Shown here: positions 35,321 through 47,029 of the stretch, piece by piece | How positions within the stretch are numbered: position 1 is the stretch's first letter | How the letters are laid out: each line of letters begins with the position of its first letter | Assembly (NCBI GenBank): GCA_026419785.1 | Contig: JAODTK010005911.1 | Span: forward strand, 655,001-719,000 | Direction: 5' to 3' | Origin: Sclerodactyla briareus | Taxonomy: Eukaryota; Echinodermata; Holothuroidea; Dendrochirotida; Sclerodactylidae | Length of the DNA: 64,000 nucleotides | Translations under genes and position numbers: made by a program | The notes under the pieces: model-generated | Databases searched by the model: none | What the model was told of the DNA's origin: nothing | The model's input: only the letters and a program-made list of their open reading frames with translations

Positions 35321-35424
35321 AAAGTATATCTATCTATCTATCTATCTATCTAATCTATCTATCTATCTATCTATCTATCTCTCTATCTATCTATCTATCT
35401 ATCTATCTCTCTATCTATCTATCT
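35321..35424. repeat. (TATC)n microsatellite at the LINE 3' end
   Basis: About 100 bp of ATCTATCTATCT with CTCT interruptions, directly behind AATAAAGTATA. Probably grown from the LINE tail. Confidence 0.95.
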
Positions 35425-37278
35425 TTTCCCTCTTTCCACCTCCCCTGTCAATGGCCTCATTTTTATCGCGGTTTTACGTAAACTTGACTCAGCAAAATGC
35501 TCTTTATCTGTTGTTAGTGGTGTGTGCTGTGTTTTATCAAGGCTGATGATTTGGTTGACAAGTTCTCCATTTGTCACATACTGAGCACACAGTCGCTAGG
35601 CATATAAGGTTCCATTGTATGCAAATCGATTACAGGGTCATTCATGAGGACTAGACTAAACGGTGATGCAGGCAACCCAATGTGCTCGAGAATCTCAAAT
35701 GAAATGAAAGGAGAGGTCACTTGGTAATAAGAAGTACCGGTATATCAGTAGAAAATTTGGGCAATGACCTCTTTCATGGTTGTAGTGCGCATGCTCGCCA
35801 TGCATCCAAGGGTATAGACAAGAATTCTCCCCATAGCTCTATCAATACGGCCTAAATTGAGCTGTCATGCACCATTCTTTGAGGACGCAACCAATTCATT
35901 TCATCTTTTGGGATGAGTACGGGGAAGGGGGTGGATCTGTAAAGTTTTGTGCAGGTAGGATGTGTAGTTTTCGTCATGGGATTTTCGAAAGATTGCTTCC
36001 ACACCGGACGATGACGTCGCATGCCGTTTACTTTATGGTTCTGGCACAATACAATAGACATTATCATCTCATTAACTTTAACTGCAAACTGTCTTATTTT
36101 CTGTATAATTTCCAACCAAATTCTGGCCTATTTTACCGAGAAGTGTGGATAAGATATTATCTCACTTGCTGACCACGCAAGTGATTAGGTAGCATTGCCA
36201 GTGGGTCGCCAAGAGGGGGGGGGGGGGGCAGGAACGCACGTGCCACCTCAGAAATCTGCCCCCCCCCCGTGTGTCCCCAAATGAGTATGTGATTTTCGAC
36301 AAAATATTCTGTAGTCAGTATTCTATTACCCGTTCGATATAGATCTGGCAAAAACAATCACAAGAAACGCAGTAATTGTGCCAAATTCGTATTGAATGCA
36401 CTAAAAAGTGAACGAAAGTCGTGCTTCGCACGTGATACTAGTGGTGGGTTTCGTCCCGTTGCTCTCCCGTTTTCTCCACACACTCTATGAGAATTCTTCC
36501 TCATTGGCCTCTAGCTTTTACATATCTGTGAGGTGAAATAATACAACAACATTCTCATTGACCTTGAAACTACAATCAACCTCATTTTTATTAGTAAACC
36601 CTCTAGCCTCCGGTCCGTTTCCTCCTTCCTCGACCACGCGCGATTTGGAACTGCAGTAGCCAAGGCTATCGAACTGCTTGAATTTTCAACGCCTGTTTTT
36701 TCAGCAACTGCTTCTCGGAAGTTCCCTGCTCTCTCGAGCGAGACGTCATATCATGGTTGGGAAGTAGAGCTAAAGCTAGCTAAATGTTCCATTTTTTTTT
36801 GGTGAGATCTTGTTTTTTCCAGAGTGCCGGGAAGGAAACCTGGAAAAAATTGTACAGTACTATGGGGCACAATTGCTGAACATTCTGCCAAAAACGTTAA
36901 AGTGGGGCCAGACGATAATACCGAGGGTTCAGACAAAATGTTCAATTTTTTCACTGATTACAAAAATTTTAATCACAAAATGCCCAGTTGAAGCTTGGTA
37001 CATGACGCCCATAAAAACTACCGGGACAGAGGTAATTCCGGCCATCTGGGGGGCTTGCGGCCAACCAGAAATTTTCTGGGACTCTTCGCGCCAACATATT
37101 TGGTGACGCTCCGCGCTTAGATAGTATTCTTGTGCCCTTCTGAAAATGTCGGTTCCCCCCTGTACCCTCCCCCCAGTCTGGAAAAGTCTGCGGACGCCAC
37201 TGAGAAGTATAGGGGGAGGATTTGTCATAACAATGGAACATACATATGACATGCAAATGTATTTTCTGAAATACTCAC
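35425..37278. other. Intronic stretch before exon 9
   Basis: 35808-36060 is the full form of a repeat also split at 9520 and 10620. 37130-37205, read on the minus strand, has GTGGCGTCCGCAGAC and a G run, like the ends of many old DNA elements. Otherwise nothing is named. Confidence 0.4.
35808..36060 (+). repeat. Dispersed repeat, intact form
   Basis: Contains GGTATAGACAAGAATTCTCC, CCATAGCTCTATCAA and, 100 bp on, GGTAGGATGTGTAG, GATTTTCGAAAGATTGC. The first part matches 9525-9565 and the second 10655-10735. Confidence 0.6.
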
Positions 37279-37469
37279 GTTTTCCCGTCCATATCTGGCT
37301 AGTATACTCAGCCAGGTTTCTGACCGTTGCTCTCAGAACGAAAAAAGGATCTCTTTTAATGTAGAATCCGAGGGTGTCGCGGGTACGGATACTGGCAGTT
37401 GTCGTTGTCGTCACGATCTCGATAGCAGGGGGCCGTCGCTGTTGAAGCTCGTTATCTGGATTGCGTAGC
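37279..37469 (-). CDS. Exon 9 of the minus-strand gene
   Basis: A 191-bp exon with acceptor TTTTTTTTTCATAG and consensus donor GTGAGT. It completes the split codon from exon 8 as Trp. It begins LRNPDNELQQRRPP, has a threonine run (TTTTT), and then FFVLRATVRNLAEYTSQIW. That last part resembles the pattern of PKD repeats in polycystin-1-type proteins (hydrophobic strand, ATV.N, then Tyr and Trp), but the match is by eye only. A SINE in the same orientation lies about 100 bp upstream of the acceptor. Confidence 0.85.
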
Positions 37470-37559
37470 CTATGAAAAAAAAATGTGATTAGCAGGCGAT
37501 TCCGGGAACTGGGTGTGAAGCTTCACCTGGTACCCTCTGAATTTTACTTTCTCGCGGGT

Positions 37560-37953
37560 GCAGGTGAGTGCATGCCGTGAGGGCACTGTTTTATGGGATA
37601 TTGCCAAGCAGAGGATCGAACCTATTCAGGCCCAACGAGGATGCCAGACCTGGATACTGCTCCGATTGTCAGCTGCGAATCCTCCCCCGGGTAAATGGAA
37701 TAAGGCAATGCTTTCTTGGCGGTACCCTGATGGGGAATGGGGCTAATCACACGCAGATGGCAACTCGCAAATTGCCTACTTCTCTTTTGTGCCTGACTGC
37801 TTCAAGCCCTTGTGCTGACGATCATGCGAGAAGATGACAGATACCATTTTTTACCACGTTTTTGGTATTGACCCCGACCGGGATTCGAACACCGGTATCA
37901 AGAGTGGAAGGTCGTCAGGCCGACGCCTTACCCATTGAGCTAACCACTCGGTT
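37560..37953 (-). mobile_element. tRNA-derived SINE, copy C, minus strand
   Basis: On the minus strand it starts AACCGAGTGGTTAGCTCAAT, GGGTAAGGCGTCGGCC, with a perfect box B (GTTCGAATCCC at 37880-37890, complement). It then shares the SINE body (CCTTCTCGC-like, GCAAGAAAGCATTGCCTT-like, ATTCGCAGCTGACAATCGG) with copies A and B. It lies about 100 bp upstream of exon 9 in the same orientation as the gene. Confidence 0.9.
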
Positions 37954-40199
37954 AAAACGGGTGCGAGTACGCCTTCTCTATATCGATTTTGAAACTATTA
38001 TACTAAGCCTAAAAAATGGAAAACAACGCATAGTACCTATGGCTTCATATTCATGCGATAAACGTACATGAGCCAACAGCTATGAGTTACTATCGGAAAC
38101 GGGAATCTAAGGCTCGCGGGCCGGATCCTGCCTACATGGCAGTTTTTTTTCCTCGCCGCAACAGTGCTCGATATTAAATAAATTGTGGCCCCAGAACAAA
38201 ACAAGGGTGAGCAGGTAAAGGCTCGTTATGAACTATCTTGGACCATCCAAGTTGCATCATCTGCAAGATAATATCATCAGATAATATGATACTATCATAG
38301 ATAATATTGTCAGGACCACATATAGACACATATCAATGCACCCGGTTCAATTATGATAGCGATATGCATAGTTTTGCAACCATTTCTTCCAAGTATAAAT
38401 TTGAGAAGATTCACTCGGTTTCAGGTCAGGGCATACGTTGCAGGACATATGAGTATAACTATGAATAATGTTCTAACTGTGGACCTATTGCCTTCTCCGC
38501 GATATTGAGCCTTGTCATTTATTCGAGGTTCGGCAATATTAACTCATTATAAACCTTATGGGTTCACGAAAGGCTAATTCTGCCTTTTTTTCGTGACCAG
38601 TGGTGGTATTAGGCATTTAGTCTGTTTCAACTAAATCCATCTGAGGTCGAGAGAGCAAATTGTTAGCAGATAATAATAACAGCGAAATCTAACATATATA
38701 GCACATAGTTTACCCTCAGTGGCTCTACAAGTTGTACCTACCTTTTACCTAAAACCTTAATTCAAAGTCACGAGGGCATGATGTTGACCTGCAAGTCTGC
38801 CAACGGAGTTACGTTTTGTGAAAATGTGACATAAAAAGTAGACTATGCTAACAAGATAAAATATAAAAAACTTGGTGAATAATGCAAATCAGACACATTG
38901 AATGGCGTCCAATGGCCCGAATCTATGTTTTAAAAAAAATAGGGTCATGAAGTTAAGCCATACCAACCAAGTTTCACAAAAAATCATATTTTGCAAAATT
39001 CCTTAAAATTAGACAATTTATTTAGCATATTTTACACTGAAAATCTAATCGATAGTTCATCTACCTTAAGATCTGTACTTATCTGGGAACCATACCACCA
39101 CAGCACCTCAGTTTATTTTCTAATGCTAGAGAGCCTCAATAAAACTACAAGTATTGGCTTATTACCCTATCAGATCGTACTGTCATCCAACCCCGAAAAC
39201 GACATATACCGGCACACACACGTGCGATCACACACACACACAAACACACACACACGCACACACACGCCACACACACACACATAACATACACACCGCGCCA
39301 TAGTGACGTAGGTCTTTCCTGAATTTAATTTGGGTCCACTTGAACCCCCAGTCATAAACCACTAATTATATCTGCTAGAGGGAACGATAATGTATCACCA
39401 AGAAATTACACCTTGACTTGAGAGAGATATTAAACAAAGAACATTTCTGACTATCACTCGTCCAAAGTACACCATCTAACTGAATCTCCACTAGCAGAAA
39501 GAACCAGGGCCTCTCCCAATATGATTTAGTGCCAATAAAATTAAGTTTATGGACCTCGCTAGAAGGGAGAGAGAAAGTTACTCTCCTCTGCCTCGAGGAA
39601 TAATAAACTATCGTTAAGGCAAGACCGTGACGAGAATGGAAGGAATGGGTTGAAAGAAGATTGACCGCAGTTTGCCTAAGAATGCTGTTATACTAACTGT
39701 AAAATTGCATCGTGATGATCAGAGGCAGATTCTATGTACATACCAGTAAGGATAGATGACACTCAGAATATTCCTCGAAGTCGAACGGTGGGTGATGTTA
39801 TCGCTGCTGTCAGTCATCTATGTTCAGCTAGTTTCCGTGCAGTCCCATGGTTTCATCTTTGAAAACGGAATCAAACGATTTCCTTTAGGCATAGAATTAC
39901 ATATGAGCCTAGAATAATTACATAGGTACGGAGAATGGGCGGACCTCCACTGTAACATGACCGGAATAGATGAGGAAATCGAGGCACAAATCTCTAGAGA
40001 ATTTCAAAACGAAAATATCAGATTCACACATTTTCGCGCCTACTGTGAGACAGCAGGGGCCTCACGGCATTACGGTTGTTTCACTACAAAACTTTACTTG
40101 GATTCCGGACATCATTTCATGAAGAGTGAGCAGACAGAGCAGTTCCCCAATCCCTCGATTGAAGTGCCCGTAGGCGTTTTTTTTTTTTCATTCTCAACC
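37954..40199. other. Intronic stretch, unassigned
   Basis: 2.2 kb with a CA microsatellite near 39.2 kb and nothing else recognised. Confidence 0.4.
39212..39290. repeat. (CA)n microsatellite
   Basis: About 75 bp of ACACAC with single-base interruptions. Confidence 0.9.
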
Positions 40200-40204
40200 T
40201 AATT

Positions 40205-40565
40205 AAGGAGGCGGATAGCTCGTGGAGGATCTCCAGATGCAAAAAACACGTGGCAAGTTTGGAGCCATGGAAGCCGGGGACTTTTCCGCAGTGGCTGTTG
40301 AACAAGTATGTCTCATGAAAAGTTCTACGCCACCCACGTGTTAAAGTGGGATACCTTGTGAGGTGAAGGGTAGCCGAGCGCCGTAGGTGGCAGCCCTTAT
40401 GGGGAGTCCCCCAGGGGACACGAAGAAGTGATGTACTGAAAGCCGAGGATACTTGTGTATAGTACGTGTGGGACAAGTCAACGATGATCAGATGGGTAAT
40501 ATCTGTAAAGCGCTTTGAGCATGTCTCGACGTGAAAAAGCGCTGTATAAGAACTAGATATTGATA
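40205..40565 (+). mobile_element. SINE-like element with an AGCGCT tail
   Basis: The 3' end reads TCTGTAAAGCGCTTTGAGCA, then GTGAAAAAGCGCTGTATAAG and an ATT-rich end. The paired AAAGCGCTTTGAG and AAAGCGCTATATAA-type motif is a common 3' tail of SINEs and their partner LINEs, and the LINE at 29.9 kb has a related end. No clear tRNA head was identified. Confidence 0.65.
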
Positions 40566-43500
40566 TTATTAATTGACCAGTTTTAACATTCCGAAGAAAG
40601 AACGCCAAAATAAGTGTGTCGCACGTACTGCGCTGTTAAAAAAAATAAAATGAATTGGCCCGGTATATCGACTTACTACCTCAACCAGCCCTTGAATTAG
40701 TTCATTAGAGACAGCTGCAGGGTTATAAAATTACTAATTTATTGGCAAGACTAGACTACTTTCACAGGAAACGAACCACCGAACCATTGCAAGCCGCCAT
40801 ACGTTTTTTCTTTGACCTCCGGCGGGAGTTTTCCTCATTTTTAGTCGGAGATGAGCAGTGCGGAATTGCACAAGAAATTTGCTGCAGATTCACTTGTTCT
40901 GTTCATGGTATGAGGATTTATATTTTTTGGAGAAATGAGACTGCAAAACATTACGTTTTTTTCGGAAAGTATTAAACATCTGAATTTTTACAGCTAGACT
41001 GAGTACTACACCAATGACCTCCAGTCTTATTCCAAGTATGGAAATGACGCTTGGAAGGGCACTTTCGCTTGCAGCACCTGCAGTCCGAGAAGATTCTCCT
41101 GTTTGGGGAATTTCCATGTTAAACGGTTAAAAAAGATATGAGTAAAAATGTTTTTCTCCCAGTACTTGGTAGATACAAGCCAGTCGGTCCCAGTGATGAC
41201 ACCAATGCGCTTTTTGATAATTCATTAGGAAAATAATCACAGTTAGTGTGTTTTACATAGCCTGTTATTACCTGTATTGACGTTATTGCAAGTTAGGTAA
41301 GCTACCCATCAAACTGTTAATCACAAACGAACTGACCTTCGGAATTACGGTGACAAATATAATCCCAAAAACTCACCTTGGAAGGTCTATTCTTATTAAA
41401 ATATCACGAAATCTACAGTGACAACCACAAGCCGACACTGTTTTGTTGTTTTTGTAGTTGGACAACAAGGATTCTGAATAAGCATAAAATTGAACAGACT
41501 CGGACCCCCTGGACAAACGTTGAACGTTGCACTGTGGGAAAATACAATAGGCCTATTGCAGGTTCATGAAAATTCAAATATTTCTCCTTAACAGGAAAGT
41601 TTGTATTCTCCCCGAAATAGTAGAATCTCCCGGACTGTCTGGTGAAGAATAGACGGTGATGTTCAATTACAGGACGTCACTCCAAATCATCGCTTCAACA
41701 GTATGCAAACAATCACATAGCATTGTGACGATCTATACCGCATCGGTATTCAATAAGGCCAGTGCGGAGTTACAGCACGGGCATTGAGCAATTGTCAATT
41801 TGTGGACAACTTTCTCAACGTGCCGTCCCCGTCCATAGGTTTTACTGTGTGCTCCGAGCTCGCGATTTTCAGTACGAGAAATGCAATAACTTTTTTTAGA
41901 AACACTGATCCCCACAATTAAATCAGGAAATCTGTCAAATTTTTCCAGGAAACTATGGTCACTAACAAAACTATGAAACCTTCGAATCACATTGAATATA
42001 TTACTACCCCCAAACTGCCAAATTCGGAGATGCCAGCCAATCAACACCGCTCTTGCCGCGCCGTACGTTAACATTAAAATGGATTGGATTCTCATTCCTA
42101 CGCCAGGTTACCAAATATTGGTATATCTCGAACGTGTGCGTGCGACACACACGACATGTGGACAGTTATCACATTTCGCGGAAATTTCGCTGTTTTCTTA
42201 TTTAATTAGCATCAGTTATGCTTAGACCTAATATTACAACATGTTTCTTCACGCGAGCCGATTTGAAATTAATTGTTTAGGAACAAGGGAAGTACTAATG
42301 TGAATAGTTCTCAAAGATGTCAGTTTACTCCATTGAAATACTGTGGCGTATTGTCCGAGCAGTACAGAATTTGTCACAAATGCCATCACCGGGGACATGA
42401 CGCAGCTCAAGAGCTATCTCCGAACTGGCTTATTTGCATTTGACGATTTTTTATCTGAGGTAATGCCAACGTCGCCGTCTATTTTTCGCCATTGCCTACC
42501 AGCGTATGACGATACTGTCCAAATGAAGGCGTAATACTTCTGTGTAGGCATCAATACCCAATGGAGTATTTCCTCTTAATTTCGTTCACGTGCATTTCTA
42601 CAAATGTTTACAATGACACTCCTTCTAGACTTAAGTTCACCATCGTATACTTGGTACATATGGTTCGGAGGTTTTCCGCAAATCATGGGAGCGGAAACAC
42701 ACTACCGTGTGTAAGGCAAATACTCGATGCATACGGTACCTCCGTGAACATGACGGAACGTGGCAGCATGCCGAATCAATAGGTTCAAAACGAATGGATC
42801 AGAATAAATTGGTGCTACCCGTGCAAAGGAATTGCCCTAATTACGCCTCCCGAACCGTCGACGTAGAGCCATTTCAGGGTGGCATTATAGTGGCCAACTT
42901 TTACACCACGCAGACAGACACTGTACCCGATACATAAAGAATACTTATTCTTCTAACACACAAACATTCAAACCCCTCCCCCAGAGAATTTTCTCTCACA
43001 AATACACCTGCTTCCAGAGAATAGGTGATACTGCACCGATGCCGCGTATCCTGTCGTAGCTGATATATTGTCTTTGTAAGAGATACGTACTATTTCTCCG
43101 TCGTGTACCATATGCAGATTTGTTGATACGGTGGCTGATCATTGCGAGGTCTATCACGAGGCAACATCCATAAGAATAAGTATGTTCGCAATGAAGTTTT
43201 TATCACAATTCCCCATTGTTTGTGGTTGCTCTGAAAACGAACGAGAATGGGGTACCTCATTATCATATAAAGTGTTCCTTTCCTCTTGGCAAGTTGGACT
43301 CTCTCTCACTGGAAAATATTATGGAATTTGAAGTGACATACAAAATGGAAATACTATATAGTATCACTGTAGAGGGTCAAAGCTAATCATTAGACGCGGT
43401 TTCAAGACGTTGTTTAAGTCACACACAAGTTAATTGGAAATGATGGACGTATGTGCGACAATTACAACAACGGTTAGTTTTCACCACTGTGTTCGCGAAT

Positions 43501-45779
43501 ACAAGTTGCCCTGAATCCAGCCATACAAGGGTATCATATCCCATCCAGTAACCCGAAAGATCTTAGCTAGTTAGCAATCGAATTATGTTACTTTGGTACT
43601 TGTTTTCGAGGCAGTCGTGCAGCACTGCATATTTGTTAGCTCAAACCATGCAATGCCTCCTTCTATCCATCCATCCATGCATCCATCCTTCATCCATCCA
43701 TCTATCCCATCTATGTAATCTTCCTCAAATGGTCGTTCTTTGACGGGTGTTGACCAAACTTAGACACAAAATGTATTAGCCATGACCATTTTGACCCCCA
43801 GTTAAGGTTTAAGGTCTCTCAAGGCAATTCAAGTCGATAGTGCATCCGTGGAAAACTGCAATGCTTCTTCGCCAGACAGTTGATTCCATCATATTCGGTC
43901 AGTGTTATCGATCTCCCCACTCTATACCAATGAAACCTGGATATTGATTCTTTTGTGTCTTCCGCACCGATCAAAGGTATATTATATGTAACCGATTTAT
44001 CCAGGCGCGGCCCCAGGATGTGCCTGATGGGGAGGAAGTGCAAACTCCGAACGTTCGCCTCACCCCTGACCTCTACCAGTATCTACTTTTTCAGATTTCT
44101 GACAATACAATCATAATTTGCAGTAGCGATAACTGCCTGCTCAAAGAATTAATTGCATTTATGTTCAATCTTTTATGTTCAAAGTTCCTCTTAGTGTATG
44201 AGTCTTGAAATGTGGCAAACACGGCAAAATTCATTTATGTGCTTGGGAGGTATGTCAATAATAAAAATACCTTTAGCGGGCTTTTGTGGCCTTCCCAAAT
44301 TTTTTTATTCATCCAGAATTAATCCGATGTTTCAATTTTGAAGTGCGGAGCCGAGTCATTGACGCGGCCATAGAAATTCTCCAAGTGGCCCCTTAACCTA
44401 CCCCATCTTAGTGACCCAGAAGACAAACAGAAAGCCCTCGTTGCCCTTTGTGGTGAAAATTGTGCCCCATTATTTCTTGAGGCATTGTTACTTACATCTT
44501 GCATCTTACATTCTTCACAGATTATTTGATACCCGATCATCTGATATCAGTGAAAAAATGAACTTGAAAAATTACTGTTGCTGGAGGCTTGGTTCCCCTT
44601 TCATGAATGTTGACCAAAACTAGAGCACTGTTTTTTATTGAAATGTATCATATACAAAATCATTGAAGGAGCTAAAAGTTATTCTATAAGGGCTGAATGA
44701 GCTACTGATAGAAAAAAAACATCATGCATTGGAACATCGATATCTTTTTAAATCACAAAATTATATATACGGGTATCCAATGCATAGCTCTCTTTCGGGT
44801 CAGCAATCATGCATCTGGGGTCTAGGGTCAGCTGTGTAGCTAGGGGCCTTCCCATCCAAGATAGTGTGGGGAGTCATAAAATAGGAAACATGCTTCTGGC
44901 AGGTTACCTCGATGATCATGATATCATATGGTGATTGTCATCGTGACCAATGGTATTGTGGGCTCAAGAATTTGGTGAAGTCTCACCCGGCTTGGCATCC
45001 TTTGACCACAAATTGACAAAAGGTCTTTCATTCTGCGATGAAATAATTGCATTTGTCTGGTTTGAGCCACAGCACCATTGGAGCCATATTATTGCGGTGA
45101 AACAACTTTAACAAGCTTAAATGACGTTGGGAAATAGCCTTGACTGAAACTGTAAATAGGAGGATCTTAACCCTGATTGTTACCTCATTGTGAAAACCTG
45201 TTCTGTTCATAGTCGAAAGTAACGTCCGTTCACGACGAGTATGGGTTTCCAACGGTGTGCAAGCCGAACAATTTTCGGAGATCGTGTCGCCTTGCTGACT
45301 AGTTGAAGGGGTTCTTCATTGAGTACGACAACAAAATTAAAATGCTCTCTGATATATCAGTCTGTGCCTTTACAGGTCCTCTTCTGAGCGCTGGCTATCT
45401 CCACTATACCCAGATCCTCAGGTCCTGTGTTGCTGCGGAACTTGATCTCTCTGAATTTGAAAACAATATTTTGATCTCTCCAAAGTCTGTCCAGGCCTTC
45501 GTTTCAACCGATGTCACACTTGCAAAATTAACAACTCATCATTCAAGCTATTCCAGGTATCTTTTAAACCCAGTTGGGTAGAATGTCGTACATTCCTTGT
45601 ATGCTCTGTTACAATTGCTGTGGCTCTATACCGGCTATGAACTATGAGCCGAAGCAATGGCGGCACTGGTTGAGTCAGAACTTCCTGATGTCATTTGAGA
45701 CTTCAATCAAGTCCCCTCTAGAGGCGTCTATATGCCAGCCGCTTTATGTTTCGCAGACGTTCTTCATAGCTAATGTCTT
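40566..45779. other. Long intronic stretch with a few open frames, none accepted
   Basis: A minus-strand open run at 41733-42095, a plus-strand run at 42343-42937 and a plus-strand exon-like segment at 45376-45556 (good acceptor CTTTACAG, donor GTATCT) were examined. None could be tied to a gene. A TCCA microsatellite lies at 43672-43715. Confidence 0.4.
43672..43715. repeat. (TCCA)n microsatellite
   Basis: About 45 bp of ATCCATCCATCC with interruptions. Confidence 0.8.
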
Positions 45780-46105
45780 TTAAATAGTAACATCTCTTCG
45801 TTTGCTTTCCTTCGAAATTTTCGAGAAATAGTGATTCCACACTTGTACAGCATATTCCAGGTGTGGTCTGCTAGTGACTTTATGCTATAGGTGTGGAACT
45901 CATAGTTCAGTAGGTATTGCAGCTGTTATTTAGGAGGAGGAAAGCCGGTTCCCGACAGTTAGAACCTTGCACTTGTCCAGGTGAAACATAAGCCAAAGTC
46001 TGTGACCAATTTCCACTCTGAGGTCCTTCTGCAGAGTCCAATGACAGTCTGATTGACGTTTATACCCTCTTCGAAGCTATGATATTTTCTTCGACCAAGC
46101 GTTGA
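45780..46105 (-). mobile_element. CR1-like LINE fragment
   Basis: On the minus strand one frame reads LQKDLRVEIGHRLWLMFHLD then KCKVLTVGN. This is the L..DL..L..W...W.M.FN..KCKVL.VG block after the catalytic motif in CR1-type reverse transcriptases. After frame changes RPHLEY-like and W-P-Y-like sequence follows toward 45790. It is truncated at both ends. Confidence 0.75.
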
Positions 46106-47029
46106 AAGCATGCAACACATTATAGTAACTTATTCCACATATAGGAGGAAACAACAAAAAAACGATCGTCCACCAGTGTAGCGTCTGGTTGCGACGATCA
46201 TAGCCAAATGACTAATCTCCAATTTTTAGACTTTCAAGAGCTATGCAAATTGGACACACTCTAGGGCCAAAAAATCTGGCCTTACCCCTAAATACTCACA
46301 ATCGCAGGCGGTCCACTCTTACAAACGTTCATGTTTAGTCGACTAACTTCAGACATTAGAATGGTGCCTAAATAAACAAAGCAAATTATTTACAATAAAT
46401 GAACTTCATTGACCTCGAGTTCAAAATTCTCAAGGTCAAAAGACCAAAGACATGGGCATAGGAGCACGATCTATGAGACTCGTAAGCATCAATCTACTTC
46501 GAATCATCGCATATTAATGAAAGTTGACGAGTAGAGCATGGGTCGGCGATCACGGGGGGACTTGGGGGGGGGGAACATGTCCCCGCCCAATATTTTTGGT
46601 GGGTGGGACATAATATCACATTCCCCCCCCCCATATTTTTTTGCGGATGGGAAAAAATCATAATCAATTAACAGTATGGCCATACACAAAGTCTAACCAT
46701 ATTTCTTATTAGATTCCTTAAAGTTTAGGTTGAAGAAGGCCGAAAATGCTGGGAAAATCGCGCGGCGCGCGCTGTATCCTATTTTCTTTTCTCTTCCGTT
46801 ACATGTATATCCTAATACAGTAGGCCTACGTTTACATAACTTCGTCAGATTCTGGCGATATTACTTTGTCCCTAACGTGTCATGACATCTGGTAGGCCCC
46901 GAGGACATTCGGTTTAGTACTTGATTCATGTTGCACCCTCCCCTCCCCCCCCAACCTACACAATGCGGAATCCAACTGCATTTTTCTTACCCAACTGCCA
47001 TTTTCTCACCCAGTTTATTCTACTTCTGA
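46106..47029. other. Intronic stretch, unassigned
   Basis: Contains G and C runs at 46550-46635 and 46935-46950. No gene is seen. Confidence 0.35.

Noticed and set aside
41364..41399. 36-bp segment with strong acceptor and GTGAGT donor reading FRDILIRIDLP
   Set aside because: Joined after exon 8 it creates a stop codon at the junction.
41733..42095. 120-codon minus-strand open frame
   Set aside because: Borders do not give a phase-compatible exon, and no family is recognised.
45376..45556. Plus-strand exon-like segment with good acceptor and donor
   Set aside because: No partner exon on the plus strand was found, and it lies within an intron of the opposite gene.
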